A DNA stretch of 64,000 nt from Chrysomallon squamiferum (taxonomy: Eukaryota > Mollusca > Gastropoda > Neomphalida > Peltospiridae): assembly GCA_012295275.1 (NCBI GenBank), contig CM022667.1:15123168-15187167 (forward strand), read 5' to 3'. The position numbers and the translations under genes are program-made. Below, piece by piece: positions 37,011-49,705 of this stretch; positions within the stretch are counted from its first letter, which is position 1, and each line of letters starts with the position of its first letter. The notes under the pieces were generated by a model that was given only the letters and a program-made list of their open reading frames with translations, had not been told where the DNA came from and made no database searches.

Positions 37011-37514
37011 TTTCAAAAGAAAAAAAAAAAATAAAATAAAAGAGAAAAAAGAGAGATAGATTAGATTATTCCTTTCTAATGTCGAACAGAATGAGCGATA
37101 TTGCCTTTGGAAGGCTCAGGTAATGGGTGCAAAAGATGAGGTAGTGAAATAAACGATTTTGTTGTTGTTGTTGTTATTATTATTATTATTATTATTATTA
37201 ATACTATTTTATTTTATTTTATTTTCGTTTCTTCTTCTTCTTCTTTTCTTTTATAATCTGTGATATCTTGGAAGCAGTAGAAAACGCGACAGCTCATTTT
37301 TCAGGCATTTCTCGAGATTTTGTTATAATATTTAAAAAAATGGTAATAATAAACTGTCATAGACTAGTGAAAAATTATTAGAAAAACAATATTTATGTTT
37401 GTCTTTGTCATCAGAATTTCAACTCAAAAGTACTGATAAGTTAGTGTGTATACTATTAATCATTATCCACTGCATCTGAATGGCTTTTCTTCTTATATAT
37501 TTATATATATCTAT

Positions 37515-37553
<39 letters not shown>

Positions 37554-38639
37554 TGTGTTTTAGCTGTAACCGTTACTTGACATGTTTTATATGTTCCAAA
37601 AACATTGGAAAATATTAACGTTGTAAAGAATGAATAAACACATTATTCATTATTATTGGATTAAAGCTAGGTGGAGGTTATTTTCTTTTAAATTATTGTT
37701 ATTATTGTACTCTACTCGATGCTGTTCTCTTCTGTTCTTCACTTTTCTATTCTTTTCTCTTCTATTTTTTAGTTTTTATTTGTACACTGATCACAAGAAA
37801 GAAAACGCTGTTACGCCGTTCACTGTTCTACTCCTGTTCATTAACAAGAAGGAAGCTGTCGCAAGTACCTTTCCACAGATACGAAAACAGTAGCAGAGGT
37901 TTTGATAAACCAGTCAAGAGTCACTGTCTGGAATGGAAAATAGCTCTAGGGTCTACTGAGAAATAAATCAATGTCAAAGTTAATCTAGAGGACGATGATA
38001 GTGAAGAAGAAGAAATGAGTTCAGGAGAAATAAAGAATACGAACGATGAAAAAAATATGAAAAAAAAAAGAGAAAATAAGAAAGAAGATAAAGAAGATGA
38101 GAAAAAAACATTTGAAAAATAATGAAGAAAAAAGAAAGAAATAAAGAAAAATGTAGCATAAAAAAAGAGAATATGGAAGAAAATAAAGAAGAGAAAAACA
38201 GATTATGAAAGATAGGGAGGAAAAACGAAGCAACAGAAAACGAAGAAAAATACGGAAAGAAGAGAAAATAATTTTTAAAAACCCAACCAAAAAACCCAAC
38301 GAAAACAAGATGATAATTAGGTACTCAATCTCGACAGGATTAAAAGAAGATCAGTTTTCTACAAAACACACGTCACAGCTGTTTCAAGATTTCAGATGGT
38401 AAAATAATCTCATCCATCAACTGAAGATGAACAGTGAAATGCGCTGATCCAACATGAACTACTAAACTGCGACCTCTTTTAGAATACGACCAGATAACGC
38501 CGGATCAGCAAGACAAGATTTGTTTCGACGTGCAAATGGTATTCATCTAACGTTAGCCATAATAATAATAATAATATTTCTGTGTGTATGTGTGCCTGTA
38601 CGTCGGTAGTAATGCTGCATTGCCTTGAAGTCGTAGGGG
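37011..38639. other. intergenic: microsatellites and purine-rich DNA
   Basis: (TTG)(TTA)n at 37160-37200, (TG)n at 37512-37550, CT-rich DNA at 37720-37770 and a strongly purine-rich stretch at 37990-38290 that gives open frames on both strands without domain content. Unique CpG-bearing sequence at 38400-38560. Confidence 0.65.
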
Positions 38640-38830
38640 CTTGCGTTGATTTGTTCCCGAAGCTGTTCTGCGAAAATCGATAGAGTTCTTTCCTCTGTTA
38701 TAAAACATCGCCTCGCTGCTGCGGTGCTGACAGACAAGTGGCGGAGTTTACAAACGGAACGTACTAGCGGTTACTGCGATTCCTTGACGTGCAGGTGTAT
38801 TTCTGCGGATCTTGTCCAAACAGGTAAGTT
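38640..38830 (+). promoter_or_regulatory. candidate promoter / noncoding first exon
   Basis: TATAAAA at about 38699-38705 lies upstream of about 120 bp of CpG-rich sequence (ATCGCCTCGCTGCTGCGG, CAAGTGGCGGAG) that ends in a perfect donor, AACAG|GTAAGT (intron from 38824). No downstream acceptor or exon is recognised in the window. It could be a first exon of a lncRNA or of a distant gene; chance is possible. Confidence 0.3.
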
Positions 38831-39361
38831 TCATTGTTGTCGAAAAAAAAAAAATAATAAAAAAAAAAAAGTACGTAAAGAGAGAATAGAAGTAACTTCG
38901 TACCTGATGGATTACTTTTTTTTACAAAGATTTTACATTCACGATCTTAAATACTTAATTTGCTAATACGATAATGTAAATGATGTAATTAATTATCTTC
39001 TTTATTCGTTTTTGTCGTTTAAAAGCCTGTTTCCTGCAACAGTGTTTGATCATTTTAAGATTAAAGAGCGTTAAGTAATTACGTAATTATTCTAGTGTTT
39101 GACGTTGTATAGCAATTCTAAGTAGTTAAAATGTGTTCAATTTTAAAGTCGCAATCTCGATACATTAACGTTCTGCAACTTAAACAATAACTAAAGAAGT
39201 GAAAGATGGTAGCAAACAAACTGCATCAACTCATAAGACGGAAACTAATTTAAGTCTGTCACTGGCTCGTTACGTTTTAACTGAATTATGTCTGCACCAT
39301 GTATTCTGTATCGAAATGTATACAGGTAATTAATGAATATACGGCGGCAGACATATAAACA
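38831..39361. other. intergenic AT-rich unique sequence
   Basis: A-rich at 38845-38875, otherwise unique with modest CpG. Nothing recognised. Confidence 0.6.
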
Positions 39362-39362
39362 C

Positions 39363-39444
<82 letters not shown>
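39362..39444. repeat. (GA)n microsatellite
   Basis: About 80 bp, nearly pure GA. Confidence 0.97.
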
Positions 39445-39447
<3 letters not shown>

Positions 39448-40002
39448 ATGTAGACTTTCACACCGTTTTTGAATATATTTGACAGTTTCTCCACCCAGCC
39501 CCTATCTAGTCGAACTGTCTTAATTTTCCAGTTATTTTTCTCTTTATTGTTTTTTCGCCAAGTGCCTAGCGGTCTTTATCATAAACCTGTGAAGTCACTG
39601 TAAAATTGTATATTCCAGCTAGCTTTTTTTTTCTATGCAGAATTACAGACACGTTATCTCTGCTTCATTCGTCTTCCTTTATCAGCGATATTCTTCATAT
39701 TCGTGAGCTCTAAAATGATTTACTTTTTTTTCGTGCGTTTCGCTCACCAGGTATTTTCGAATCATCTTCTTTCATCACACAGAATGCACATTGTTATTTT
39801 GAAACTATTACACAGATATCAGCGTCTGTTGTTGGTTATTAAAGGAAAGTACGGCGCCTGAATCTCTCCTCATCTCTTCACTATAAGTGTTCCAGAACGA
39901 ATGAATAACCACAGAGATTAACAACTTTGAATAGATGGACGACAGTTTAAACTTTTTCCATTTTTATATTTCACTGCCTGTATTCATAGTTATTTATTTG
40001 AT

Positions 40003-40042
<40 letters not shown>

Positions 40043-40738
40043 CACCTTTTGAGATAAACATTTTATTTTGAAAATCATCTTTAAGGGCACAAGAAAAAAA
40101 CAAGAAAAACAACCATATAAAATCAATATAAAAATGAATGAATGCATGAATAAATAAATAAATAAATAAACAAACAAAGGAACCCATAAAAACATGTTAA
40201 TAACGCTATTAATATAATGCGCAATAGATACACTAGTCCTTAAAGAAATGACGAAAGAACGTCAATAACTGTGTAGAGAAAAATAGAAAAAAAATATCAA
40301 TACTATCACCCCATGAAAGTATACATACGACCACAATATACAAATGTAACTTAAATGGTATAAAAATACAGCTCGAGAGGTTTTCATTAAATATTTAGAA
40401 TAGAAACCGCGATGCATCGCTCCCTTTACAAACGATATATACAGTAGCAGAATATTCCTAATAAAGGTTATAATTGATTATATTATAGAAAAAAAAAAGC
40501 TGAAATTGTTTGTTATAAAGCTATAATATTGCATGCTTCGGGTACTAAAATGGCAGAGGATTTCTATTCATAAAGTGATCAATGTAAGGCTTGGATGCTG
40601 GAGTCCTAGCAGCAGATTCAAGTGAATGAGATATAATTATATTCTTTCCCTTGGGTTATTGAAATTTTTTATATTTTATTTTCTTAATATATCGTTCTTT
40701 TCTTCATATAATGGAACTTATTATATAATTTTTAATAC

Positions 40739-40740
<2 letters not shown>
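39445..40740. other. intergenic unique sequence
   Basis: Moderately complex unique DNA with (AT)n at 40006-40038 and (AAAT)n near 40150-40170. No gene. A tRNA-like AGATTCAAG near 40614 lacks an A box. Confidence 0.6.
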
Positions 40741-40822
<82 letters not shown>

Positions 40823-41160
40823 AGTCACTGTCTCTTTTTCTTTGTGTGTCTCTCTCTTTGTATCTGTCTCTCTTTCTCTGTCTCTCGATCACTCTCTCTC
40901 TGAATGTGTTTATAAAACACTGTCTTCTCCGTATTTCCTTCGGTTTCATTCCTTTTTCTCTCTGTGTCTCAATCTCTCTTCTTTCAGGCTCTCTTTCACT
41001 GTGAATATATAACTGGGTTACATACAGAAACAAAATACCTACACACCTATGTCTGTATATCAAGTGACTCTGTATGTTTACATTATATGATAGTTTAATG
41101 TGATGTGGACGAAATATTTAATAATCAAACTAATTCTTATCATCATAATCGTTAATATTA
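40741..41160. repeat. (TC)n microsatellite with long imperfect TC-rich extension
   Basis: A pure TC tract at 40741-40819 decays into CT-rich DNA to about 40995. Frames here are repeat-derived. Unique AT-rich DNA follows. Confidence 0.93.
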
Positions 41161-41408
41161 AGTATTACAGAACATTCGCGTTTATAAGCAACCTTTTATA
41201 TGTAAATAAATATTATGTGTAAATTTAGTCTGAGTGATGTACGCAAAAAACTTAATTTCTTCGTTGACTTCATCACTGATGTCATCATGATCATCATAAT
41301 TAATTATAACAGCACCACAAATGACGTCATCATAACCATGATCATCGTCAAGGATAGATAGAAAGAAAACGGTAATGATCTTTCTCTCTTTCTTTCTTTC
41401 GTTCATTA

Positions 41409-41447
<39 letters not shown>

Positions 41448-41716
41448 CTCTATTTATTTATCTTTATAACGTAATAAAGATAGTCAGCCACTCAATGAAG
41501 TCATTTAAATTGTCTAAGTGATTTGTTATTTCATTCATTGTTAACAGTTTTAACAGACAAAAATCGATGACATAATAATTACCGTGTTCTCGAAAACTTA
41601 AAAAATTAAAACAGAAATTTCTGCTGATAGGTTCTTCCACGAATGGAATGACGTCAATACCTGAGAAAAAACGAGTTTAATGAATTGTATAGCAAAATAA
41701 AAAAAATAAATAAATA

Positions 41717-41778
<62 letters not shown>

Positions 41779-41988
41779 AAAAGGTACAAGAAAATTAAAC
41801 AAAAAAATAATCAAGCGCCGCGATTAAGGGAAAACAAATTTACTGATTTGTGTTTCTGAATGGAGGTAAAGAGGACTGGACACAATGTCAAACTGTAGAA
41901 ATCAATGATTCTCAAAATAAAATTAATCAACTGAGTTTTATACATCTGCTTACTTGTTCGTCATGAAAAAAATGTATGTATTGAATAC

Positions 41989-42030
<42 letters not shown>

Positions 42031-42720
42031 CATCATCATTATTATTATTGTAATATTTATCGATTAATTTTCAATTAATGCACATATTAGATCTTTTTCC
42101 TTTAATTTATGTTATTATGTCAGTTCTTTTTTATATACTATTACTACTACCACCACCGCCTGCTACTACTATTACTACAGTTAGAATACCGACACCAGTA
42201 GCAACAATGACAGCAACAGCCACAACAAATTCAATAGCCTCTATTTACTGAGTATATATTTAATATAAATCTTTCATCGTAGAATAATATGAACATTGAC
42301 TGACGTTTCTTCTTCTTCTTCTACTACTACTATATTCACCACATACTACTAAAACTACTACTACAGCTACCACAACAACAAAAACTACTACTACTACAAC
42401 AATATGAATAGAGAAAACAGCAGCAACGATGGCAGAAACAACCGTAATAAGGTTAATAATACTCAGTATTTACTGAGCGGTGTTACATATATTCAATATA
42501 AAGCTTTCATCGTACAGTGAGCTGTACAGTGTATGACACAGACACACTTCACGTACTGGTTTATACAACAAATAGATTTTCCTTGTCCAGAAAGAGCAAT
42601 TTCAGTTAACAATGTTACAGAGCCTTCGCGTTCATAAGCATCTTGTTAGATGTGAATATGCGTAAATTTAGACCGAGTAGAGGTAAATTCAGTTTGGAGC
42701 GTTTAATATTCACAGTGTGA
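41161..42720. repeat. region with diverged local duplications and (AAT)/(TTA) repeats
   Basis: ATTCGCGTTTATAAGCA near 41174 and CTTCGCGTTCATAAGCA near 42624, with their flanks (TAAATTTAGTCTGAGT versus TAAATTTAGACCGAGT), are diverged copies. TATTTACTGAG-TATAT to CTTTCATCGTA occurs at 42241-42285 and 42468-42515. Microsatellites: (TG)n 41411-41443, (AAT)n 41715-41776, (TTA)n 41989-42050, ACT-rich 42140-42400. TGACGTCA at 41322-41329 and 41649-41656. Confidence 0.7.
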
Positions 42721-43323
42721 ACGAAAGTAAATAGTGTAAGACAAGACAAGAAAGCTTGTAAAGGATTCGTTTGTTTGTGTGTGTAGTTTTAATAGTGAAT
42801 TTGAGGCTTATCATCATCATCATCATCATCATCATTATCATCATCATTCTTATTATACTGTCATTATCAAAATAATCATTCTGACCATCAAATAATAATT
42901 ATCATCATAGACATCTATCGGACAATTAATTAAAATGATCATGATCATATGAATTTAGCAGCCAAAGGTAATTTATAATGAGCATACTATGCAATATGAA
43001 AGAGAATAATTGAACCTGTGATGTTTCCAGTTCTGTTTTATGCGACTCATTTATCAAAGGCTGTGGTAAGTGTTTTCCTGTTTACGGGAAGCCACATTTA
43101 TTTAAAACTTGCTGTGGTGGTTCTCAGTAAAAGCAGCCTTTTCCGGGGCGACCGAGTGTTTCCTCCCTTTCTCAAATCATCATTAAGAAAATAAAATTCG
43201 ATTGATGTTTCGAAAACTTGTTAATAATGACATGATGAAATCTCATCAAACGAATCTAATATGCATGCTACCACTGTTTGCTGTCCGGAATGAATTATTT
43301 CCAGATCATTATCAATGTCAGTA
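42721..43323. other. intergenic: (ATC)n and unique sequence
   Basis: (ATC)n at about 42810-42850; unique sequence at 43010-43290 with a few CpG (TTTTCCGGGGCGACCGAGTG). No gene. Confidence 0.6.
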
Positions 43324-43462
43324 ATTCTTCTTCTTCGTCTTCGTTGTCTTCATCTTCTTCTTCTTCATCATCATCATTCTTCTTCTTCTTCTTCTTCTTC
43401 TTCTTCTTCTTCTTCTTCTTCTTCTTCTTCTTCTTCTTCTTCTTCTTCTTCTTCTTCTTCTT

Positions 43463-43493
<31 letters not shown>

Positions 43494-43504
43494 TTATTAT
43501 TATT
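43324..43504. repeat. long (TTC)n polypyrimidine tract
   Basis: Imperfect at the left, nearly pure TTC/TCT from 43376 to about 43490, ending in (TTA)n. A mirror-symmetric purine/pyrimidine tract of this length can form triplex (H-DNA). Confidence 0.97.
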
Positions 43505-43711
43505 GATATTATTGTTATGGTTATTATCACTGTTGCTACTGACACTACTGCTATTTGTACTACCTACAATTATTGATATGCAGCTGCTATTACTGGTACT
43601 ACAGTTGAGATCATTAACAAGAAAGTAAATATTTTCAGATAAACTATTAACAGATATTACTTATTAGTGTTTTCTTTTCTCATGTTTTTGAGAACAACAA
43701 CAATAACAACA

Positions 43712-43774
<63 letters not shown>

Positions 43775-43870
43775 TAATAATAATAACAATAGAGAAATTC
43801 ACTCTTCCGCAACAAAAACGAGCAAATCTGACTACATATCAACATGATAATATATATCTCTATCTATAAC
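43505..43870. repeat. trinucleotide-rich, with (AAT)n at 43710-43770
   Basis: ACT/TTA units, unique spacer, then AAC and AAT tracts. No gene. Confidence 0.85.
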
Positions 43871-43879
43871 CAGAATGAG

Positions 43880-44340
43880 TTATTTTGCTCTGACAAATGA
43901 GACGTGGGACACAGGACGGCTCGGGAAAACACCCTAGAGGAAGATCTCGGCAGAACTGATCCAGCGACCAATCTCTCATCAGACGAAGCGTCTTGTCTCC
44001 GAGCCGCAGTCTTGCTACCACCAAATTATTGATGTCATTGATCCTGAAACTGTTTCTCTCAGAAATGACTTACAAGACAGAGATTAAACTCGCCCAGATT
44101 CGCAATCTGTTATCTGTCACATGTTAAGACAAATGACGGCGTTATCGGGAGCCTGATCCGGTGTCTTGGGCCAAACCGCAAGAAGTCCCGTGTCCCGCTG
44201 CAGCCACAGAGGAAATTCAGAAACATACCTTGACATTTGTAGATGGCTCAGCAAATTTCCTTTGGGAGATGAGATTGATTACGCTTTATGCTTGTTCGTG
44301 AAGAAAAATGAAATAGTGGGAGGGAATAACATGGTGGAGA
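43880..44340. other. complex CpG-rich island (candidate conserved noncoding element)
   Basis: Unique sequence of balanced composition (e.g. GACACAGGACGGCTCGGG; TCCGAGCCGCAGTCTTGC; ATCGGGAGCCTGATCCGG). A 62-codon frame is not recognised. Confidence 0.42.
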
Positions 44341-44875
44341 GAGGGAGGGGTTGAAGAGAGAAAGTGGCAGACAGACAGACAGAGAGACAGTGACGGAGAA
44401 TAAAGTATAGGCAGAGAGATTGAAAAATAAATTTAAAAAAAAGCTGATAGATACACATGATCATGCAGATAGAGAAATGAACAGATCTATTGACAGACTG
44501 ACAGAGACAGACAGTCAGGTGACTGACTGTCAGACAAATAGATAGATAGATAGGCAGGTAGATAGACAGACAGACATATAAATTAGTTAGATAAACAGAC
44601 AGATATATTGACACGCAGCAGGAATGCATTCGACATTTTTCACTAAATTTGCTGAATATTCATAAAACGAACAAGAAAAGAATAATAAATATTAAGAAAA
44701 AGATGCTAAATATTATATTAAAGGAAAAAAAGATGAAGCACAAGTAAATAAACAAAACAAGAAAAAACAAAGAAGAAACCCAACATAACAACAGCAACGA
44801 CAAAAATAAATAAATAAATACGAAACAACAACAACAATAGTCTGAAAAACAGAGACAGACACTTGAATAGACGGT

Positions 44876-44940
<65 letters not shown>
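44341..44940. repeat. GACA/GATA-rich DNA and (GA)n
   Basis: Imperfect (ACAG)n and (GATA)n-like units at 44365-44610, A-rich DNA, then (GA)n at 44879-44940. Confidence 0.88.
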
Positions 44941-44942
<2 letters not shown>

Positions 44943-45344
44943 TCATTCAGACATTCCACCACTCTAGCGCAGAACGAGAGATACAGAAAATGTAAATAAG
45001 GAAAGTTCAGACACCGCAGGCTTTTGTGACCCAGTCACGTATTCATGGTCGTCATAGTAACTAATCTTGTCAAAATCTGTAGGGTGTGATACAATCGACA
45101 CTTCCAGGAAATTGAAAATGTCTTACAGTCACCTTGCGTGTGTCGTTTTTGTTCATGGAAGGAGAAAAAAAAATAAAGAAGGGAAATAGGGAAAAGGAAA
45201 TGTTGTTCGAGTAAATGTCTGGCGTGGGTAGTACAGTTCAAACGTAACAAGACTGCTGTTATCATTTGTAGCGTAATAATTTGTGCAAACACAGTCTTGT
45301 TTGTTTCACTCGGGCCAAGACCATTTGCGATGTTTGCTGTAATC
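44941..45344. other. intergenic unique sequence
   Basis: Complex sequence with some CpG; nothing recognised. Confidence 0.5.
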
Positions 45345-45609
45345 CTGCTAAATGTAAGTTTCTTGTAAATTAAGTAGAGTTACAAAAACAACATTTATTA
45401 TAAAGATAATAAAAATATATCACTTGACGTATTATAGTTATATAAATGTAAGTATCTTTAAATTAAGTGAAGTTACAAAAAACTAATAATTATAACGATA
45501 GTAAAAATATATGATTGCAGTAATACAGTTATATAAATATAAGTTTCTTGTAAACTAAGTTGAATTACAAAAACAATAATAATAAAAAGTATATGATTGC
45601 TGGAATATG
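45345..45609 (+). repeat. three-copy tandem repeat, 91-94 bp unit
   Basis: Units begin near 45351, 45445 and 45536 with AATGTAAGT or AATATAAGT, then TTGTAAATTAAGT, GTTACAAAAA, a TTATAA-GATA-TAAAAATATAT stretch and TATAGTTATAT. The third unit is truncated around 45609. Confidence 0.88.
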
Positions 45610-46426
45610 TGTGTCTTGCTATAAATTCTTGAATTTTGAAATGCAAACAGAAGTTTATAATAACCTCCTATAAATAAATCACCTAAGACGAACGAACAAA
45701 AATTAACTATGAGGAAATTAAGAAGAAAGAAAAATCTTATAATTCTAACAATCTTACACTTTTCTTTGAAGTTACATATCAATAAAGTCCGATAGACGGC
45801 ACTATATTAATAATCGGTTTTCTTTACTTTAATCTTGCCATTACTTCCGGTCACGTGATCTGTGCCGACTGGACACTTATTAGCTAATTGACTGTTTGTC
45901 AGAAGTGTGTTTCTTCGCCAGTGCGATAGCTTTTAGTATCCATCGAAATTATCGAAGTAACTGGGCTTTGATGTTCCGACAAAAAGGGTTGCAGGCCTTT
46001 ACTTTACGGCTGAAGTTCTCCAGAGCTATCGATGTTTCTAGTTTACTGGTGGTGTACTAAATCGTGCTTTTTTATTCTTCGCAAATCGTCAAAACCTCAG
46101 TGTAACCGTGGCATAATAAATCTTTTTTTTTTTTTTTTTTTTTTAACAAGCATTCGTAAATTACATTCAGAAGTTATAGTTCAAATCCAGATTGATTTAA
46201 TAAATTTTATATTTTGTTATGAAGTTAAAATGATAAAATATTGCTCAGTCCGTGAATCACTTGGTCTTTTGGTTTCATTTATTTATTTTTTCTCTTCATC
46301 TTTTTTTTTTGTTTGCTTGTGTATGTGCATGTTTCACTTATTTATTTATTTATGTATCTATTTAGTTAGTTAGTTATTACATGAATATCGTACATAAGAT
46401 AGAAAAAGTAAGAGATAAAGTGACAG

Positions 46427-46430
<4 letters not shown>
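45610..46430. other. intergenic with complex island at 45780-46040
   Basis: AT-rich to 45780. The island includes a GGTCACGTGATC palindromic E-box region near 45849 and CTGGACACTTATTAGCTAATTG. Poly-T at 46124-46143, then AT-rich DNA. No coding gene. Confidence 0.5.
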
Positions 46431-46516
<86 letters not shown>

Positions 46517-46535
46517 GGTAGGTAGGTAGGTAGGT
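46429..46535. repeat. (AT)n(GA)n(GGTA)n compound microsatellite
   Basis: Three tracts abut: AT 46429-46458, GA to 46513, GGTA to about 46535. Confidence 0.97.
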
Positions 46536-47730
46536 AAACAGTCAGACAGACAAACAGAAGAGATAATACAGAAATAGATGGAGAAAGAGACAAAAAGACA
46601 AAAGAGATACGTAATACTATACGTCTATTCTACATCGGTAACGAGAACTGAAAATCAGCTAATTAAGTATATTCAGCTGACAGCCGAGGATGGTCTCTTA
46701 TTTTTCTAATGTTACTTTTACTGTCAATTAACTGAGTCAGACTTGGTCATAATAATGGTCATGATCGATGAGATACTAGTCCTCTGCCAAGACCACTTCT
46801 TTTATTTTTTATTTTTTTACATTTGCAAGAAGACAGACAACATAGAAGAGTAATTTTCTTTAGATTGGACGCCTCTGGCGAACTTACAATACAAAAATCA
46901 AATAATAAAAATAATCAGATAACCACTTACCGTCTTGGATATCGAATTTATCCGCGTTAACCGTGTTTAGAGTTTTAATATTTGTGGGTCAATACGTTTA
47001 TCCGGTCAGCGATGCTTTTCAACAAAGAGGACTGCCACTCTGTATTTATTCGCGTGAAAATCGTGCAGTTTTATTAAAGCGATTCAGATACTTGGAAGGA
47101 TTTTTACTCATTAACTAAAGAAACGTTTGTGAATTAAGTAGAAAAAAAAAAAAAGATGCAAAATTCAGTTTAACCCTTCTAGGAATAAAACAGAATAAAT
47201 AAATTAAATATAAAGAATATATTTATTTATTCACGATATCTAGAGATATAATGAAAAATTTCATATATAAATACCCAAATGATTAATTAATAACATTTAG
47301 GAATATAAGGTTCAAAAAAAAAAAAAAAAAAAAAAGGACTTAGAAATTTGTCAAATGCAGTAATTAATGACGATCAATAGTTACGGTTTAAAAAAATTAA
47401 TAATTTTATTATAGGTAATGCGTTTTGTAATATATTATCATAATTAGCTCTGACAGCCAGAGTACACTTTTGAAGATGTAATCTTACATTTCTAATTCTT
47501 CTGTTCTGTTAACTTGATAACATCTTAATTCGATGACGTTAATCATTTCAATTACTGCCGTACTTAAACTGAATTAAAACTGAAGTAGTTTTAAATGTCA
47601 AGTGAATTTCAATGCAAGAGACGTAATAACTAGAACTAAAAATTTAAAGACTTCTTTTTTGCACAGAAATATACTTTTTCCGTTTCATCAGTTTCTTCTG
47701 GTTGTAATCTTAGAATTTCTGCTGTCTGAG

Positions 47731-47731
<1 letters not shown>
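46536..47731. other. intergenic unique and AT-rich sequence
   Basis: Complex CpG-containing DNA at 46860-47100, then AT-rich DNA with poly-A at 47312-47334. No gene. Confidence 0.6.

Positions 47732-47816
<85 letters not shown>
47732..47816. repeat. (TC)n microsatellite
   Basis: About 85 bp of pure TC. Confidence 0.97.
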
Positions 47817-47821
<5 letters not shown>

Positions 47822-48477
47822 CGACAACTTGATCCATTCTGTTCATCAGACACATGTGTCTCTTGTGACCTCAGATTCCTTCATTTTCACCTTATTGAAA
47901 CTTCCGTAACGATTAAACCTATCTTCATAATCAGAATTTTCAGCGCTTTTTTTTTAAAACCATTAATAATAATAATAATAGTAACGACAACAACAAGAGC
48001 AACAACATAATAATAATAATAAATGTAACAACAATAAATATGATCACCATCGCCTCGACATCATCATTATCACCATCACAATCATAATAATTGTCGTTTT
48101 CAAATATGCATTAGACATCTAAATTCTTCAAGTCCAGCACACCTATCTCCACTTCTTCTTCGGCCACAGTGATAATGGCGCTGTTCTGAAAACGCTATCA
48201 ATGTGCGGTGCTGTCCATGTTGATAAAACAAATATTTCATTAAGTGGTTTTTGTCTGATCAAATAGCTTCGACACGCGACCAATCAACATCATTATCTTT
48301 ATATGATGGAATCTCGGACAAACGGGATGAATTAATTATTATTATTCGTGTCAGAAAGAAATAATTGAAAGAAGGGCTCATCATTCACGATTCTCTGGAG
48401 ACTTCACAGAGAAGGTATTAGCTTCAGACTAAGTGATAAGTTTGTTTTCTGCCTCTGCATATGTGTATTACAGAGAG
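47817..48477. other. intergenic unique sequence
   Basis: Unique DNA with AAT/AAC units near 47964-48020 and a complex segment at 48120-48420. No gene. Confidence 0.6.
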
Positions 48478-48512
48478 AAAAAAGAGAGAGCGAGCGAGCG
48501 AGAGAGAGAGAG

Positions 48513-48598
<86 letters not shown>

Positions 48599-48800
48599 TA
48601 AGATGGTCAAAGAATCAAAGAATGAGAAACAGATAATGTATTAGAAAATGAGAGAGAGGAGTGAAAGAAAGAAGAAAGAGAAATTAAGAAGGACAAAGAA
48701 GAATCGGTGTATGGATGGACGGATGGATGGATGGATAGATACAGAAGCAAATACATATGGGAGTGAGACATAGATGGATGAGAAAGTGAAAAGTGCACAG
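48478..48800. repeat. (GA)n and (GGAT)n microsatellites
   Basis: (GA)n with early interruptions at 48478-48596, purine-rich DNA, then (GGAT)n near 48711-48740. Confidence 0.93.
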
Positions 48801-49571
48801 TTCAGAAGGAAAGATAATAATAGGGTTTAAAGTATTAAATAAATAAATAAATAAAAAAAAAAATAATATTAAAGGATTTATAAGAAATATTCCTTTATAA
48901 ATAACTATATGACAAATATGATCTTTTTCCTGAAATTACTATTCGTTTTATAATTCACTTTCTACAACATGTGTGAATTTAAAAAAAAAAAAAAACATTT
49001 ACAACAATTACCTGAAATGTCATCAATGTTACTTTGCTGGTTATTTCTTTGGACGTGTCATCTAGGAAGTTGTAGACGCTATGTGAAATACAAACCGTCG
49101 TTATTTACGATTTCTTTCGCTATATCGTTTTCAAATCCCATTTTCCTTCAGCGATCAGCCTTGGGAGTTACTGGTAATCTCCTTCTTTTTTATTATTCAT
49201 CAGAGAGTCAGCCATCTTGAACAATCGATATTTTGAATTTTCTTTAATATTTTCTGACTTATTTTTTTCAGTTATTTGTTTCAACATTCGTTCGTTTTTG
49301 TTAAATACTTGGCGCTGTAGGCAAGGAGGAGCTTTAGAAAGAACAGACAGCGAAATTGCTGTATTTCCTCTTTCCTTTTTCTCTCTTTCGTTCTTTTTTC
49401 CTTCTTTCTTCATTTATTATTTATCTTTTTTTCTTTCTTTTTTTTTCCTTTTATTCCTTCGTTCACTCCTTCTGGCATTCTGACTCTTCCGTTCATTTTA
49501 GAATTTTTTCCTCTTTTAAATGTTTTTTTTTTGTTGTTTTTTTGGCGAATGTTTTCGTATGCTTTTACTAT
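48801..49571. other. intergenic unique sequence, then CT-rich DNA
   Basis: AT-rich to 49000; unique 49000-49330; CT/T-rich 49360-49540. Short frames have no domains. Confidence 0.55.
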
Positions 49572-49604
49572 TGTTTATTTATTTATTTATTTATTTATCA
49601 TTGC

Positions 49605-49671
<67 letters not shown>

Positions 49672-49705
49672 GTTGTTGTTGTTGTTGTTGTTGTGTTTGT
49701 TGTTG
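49572..49705. repeat. (TTTA)n(TTA)n(TTG)n block
   Basis: Adjoining tracts at 49572-49598, 49608-49671 and 49671-49705. Confidence 0.97.
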
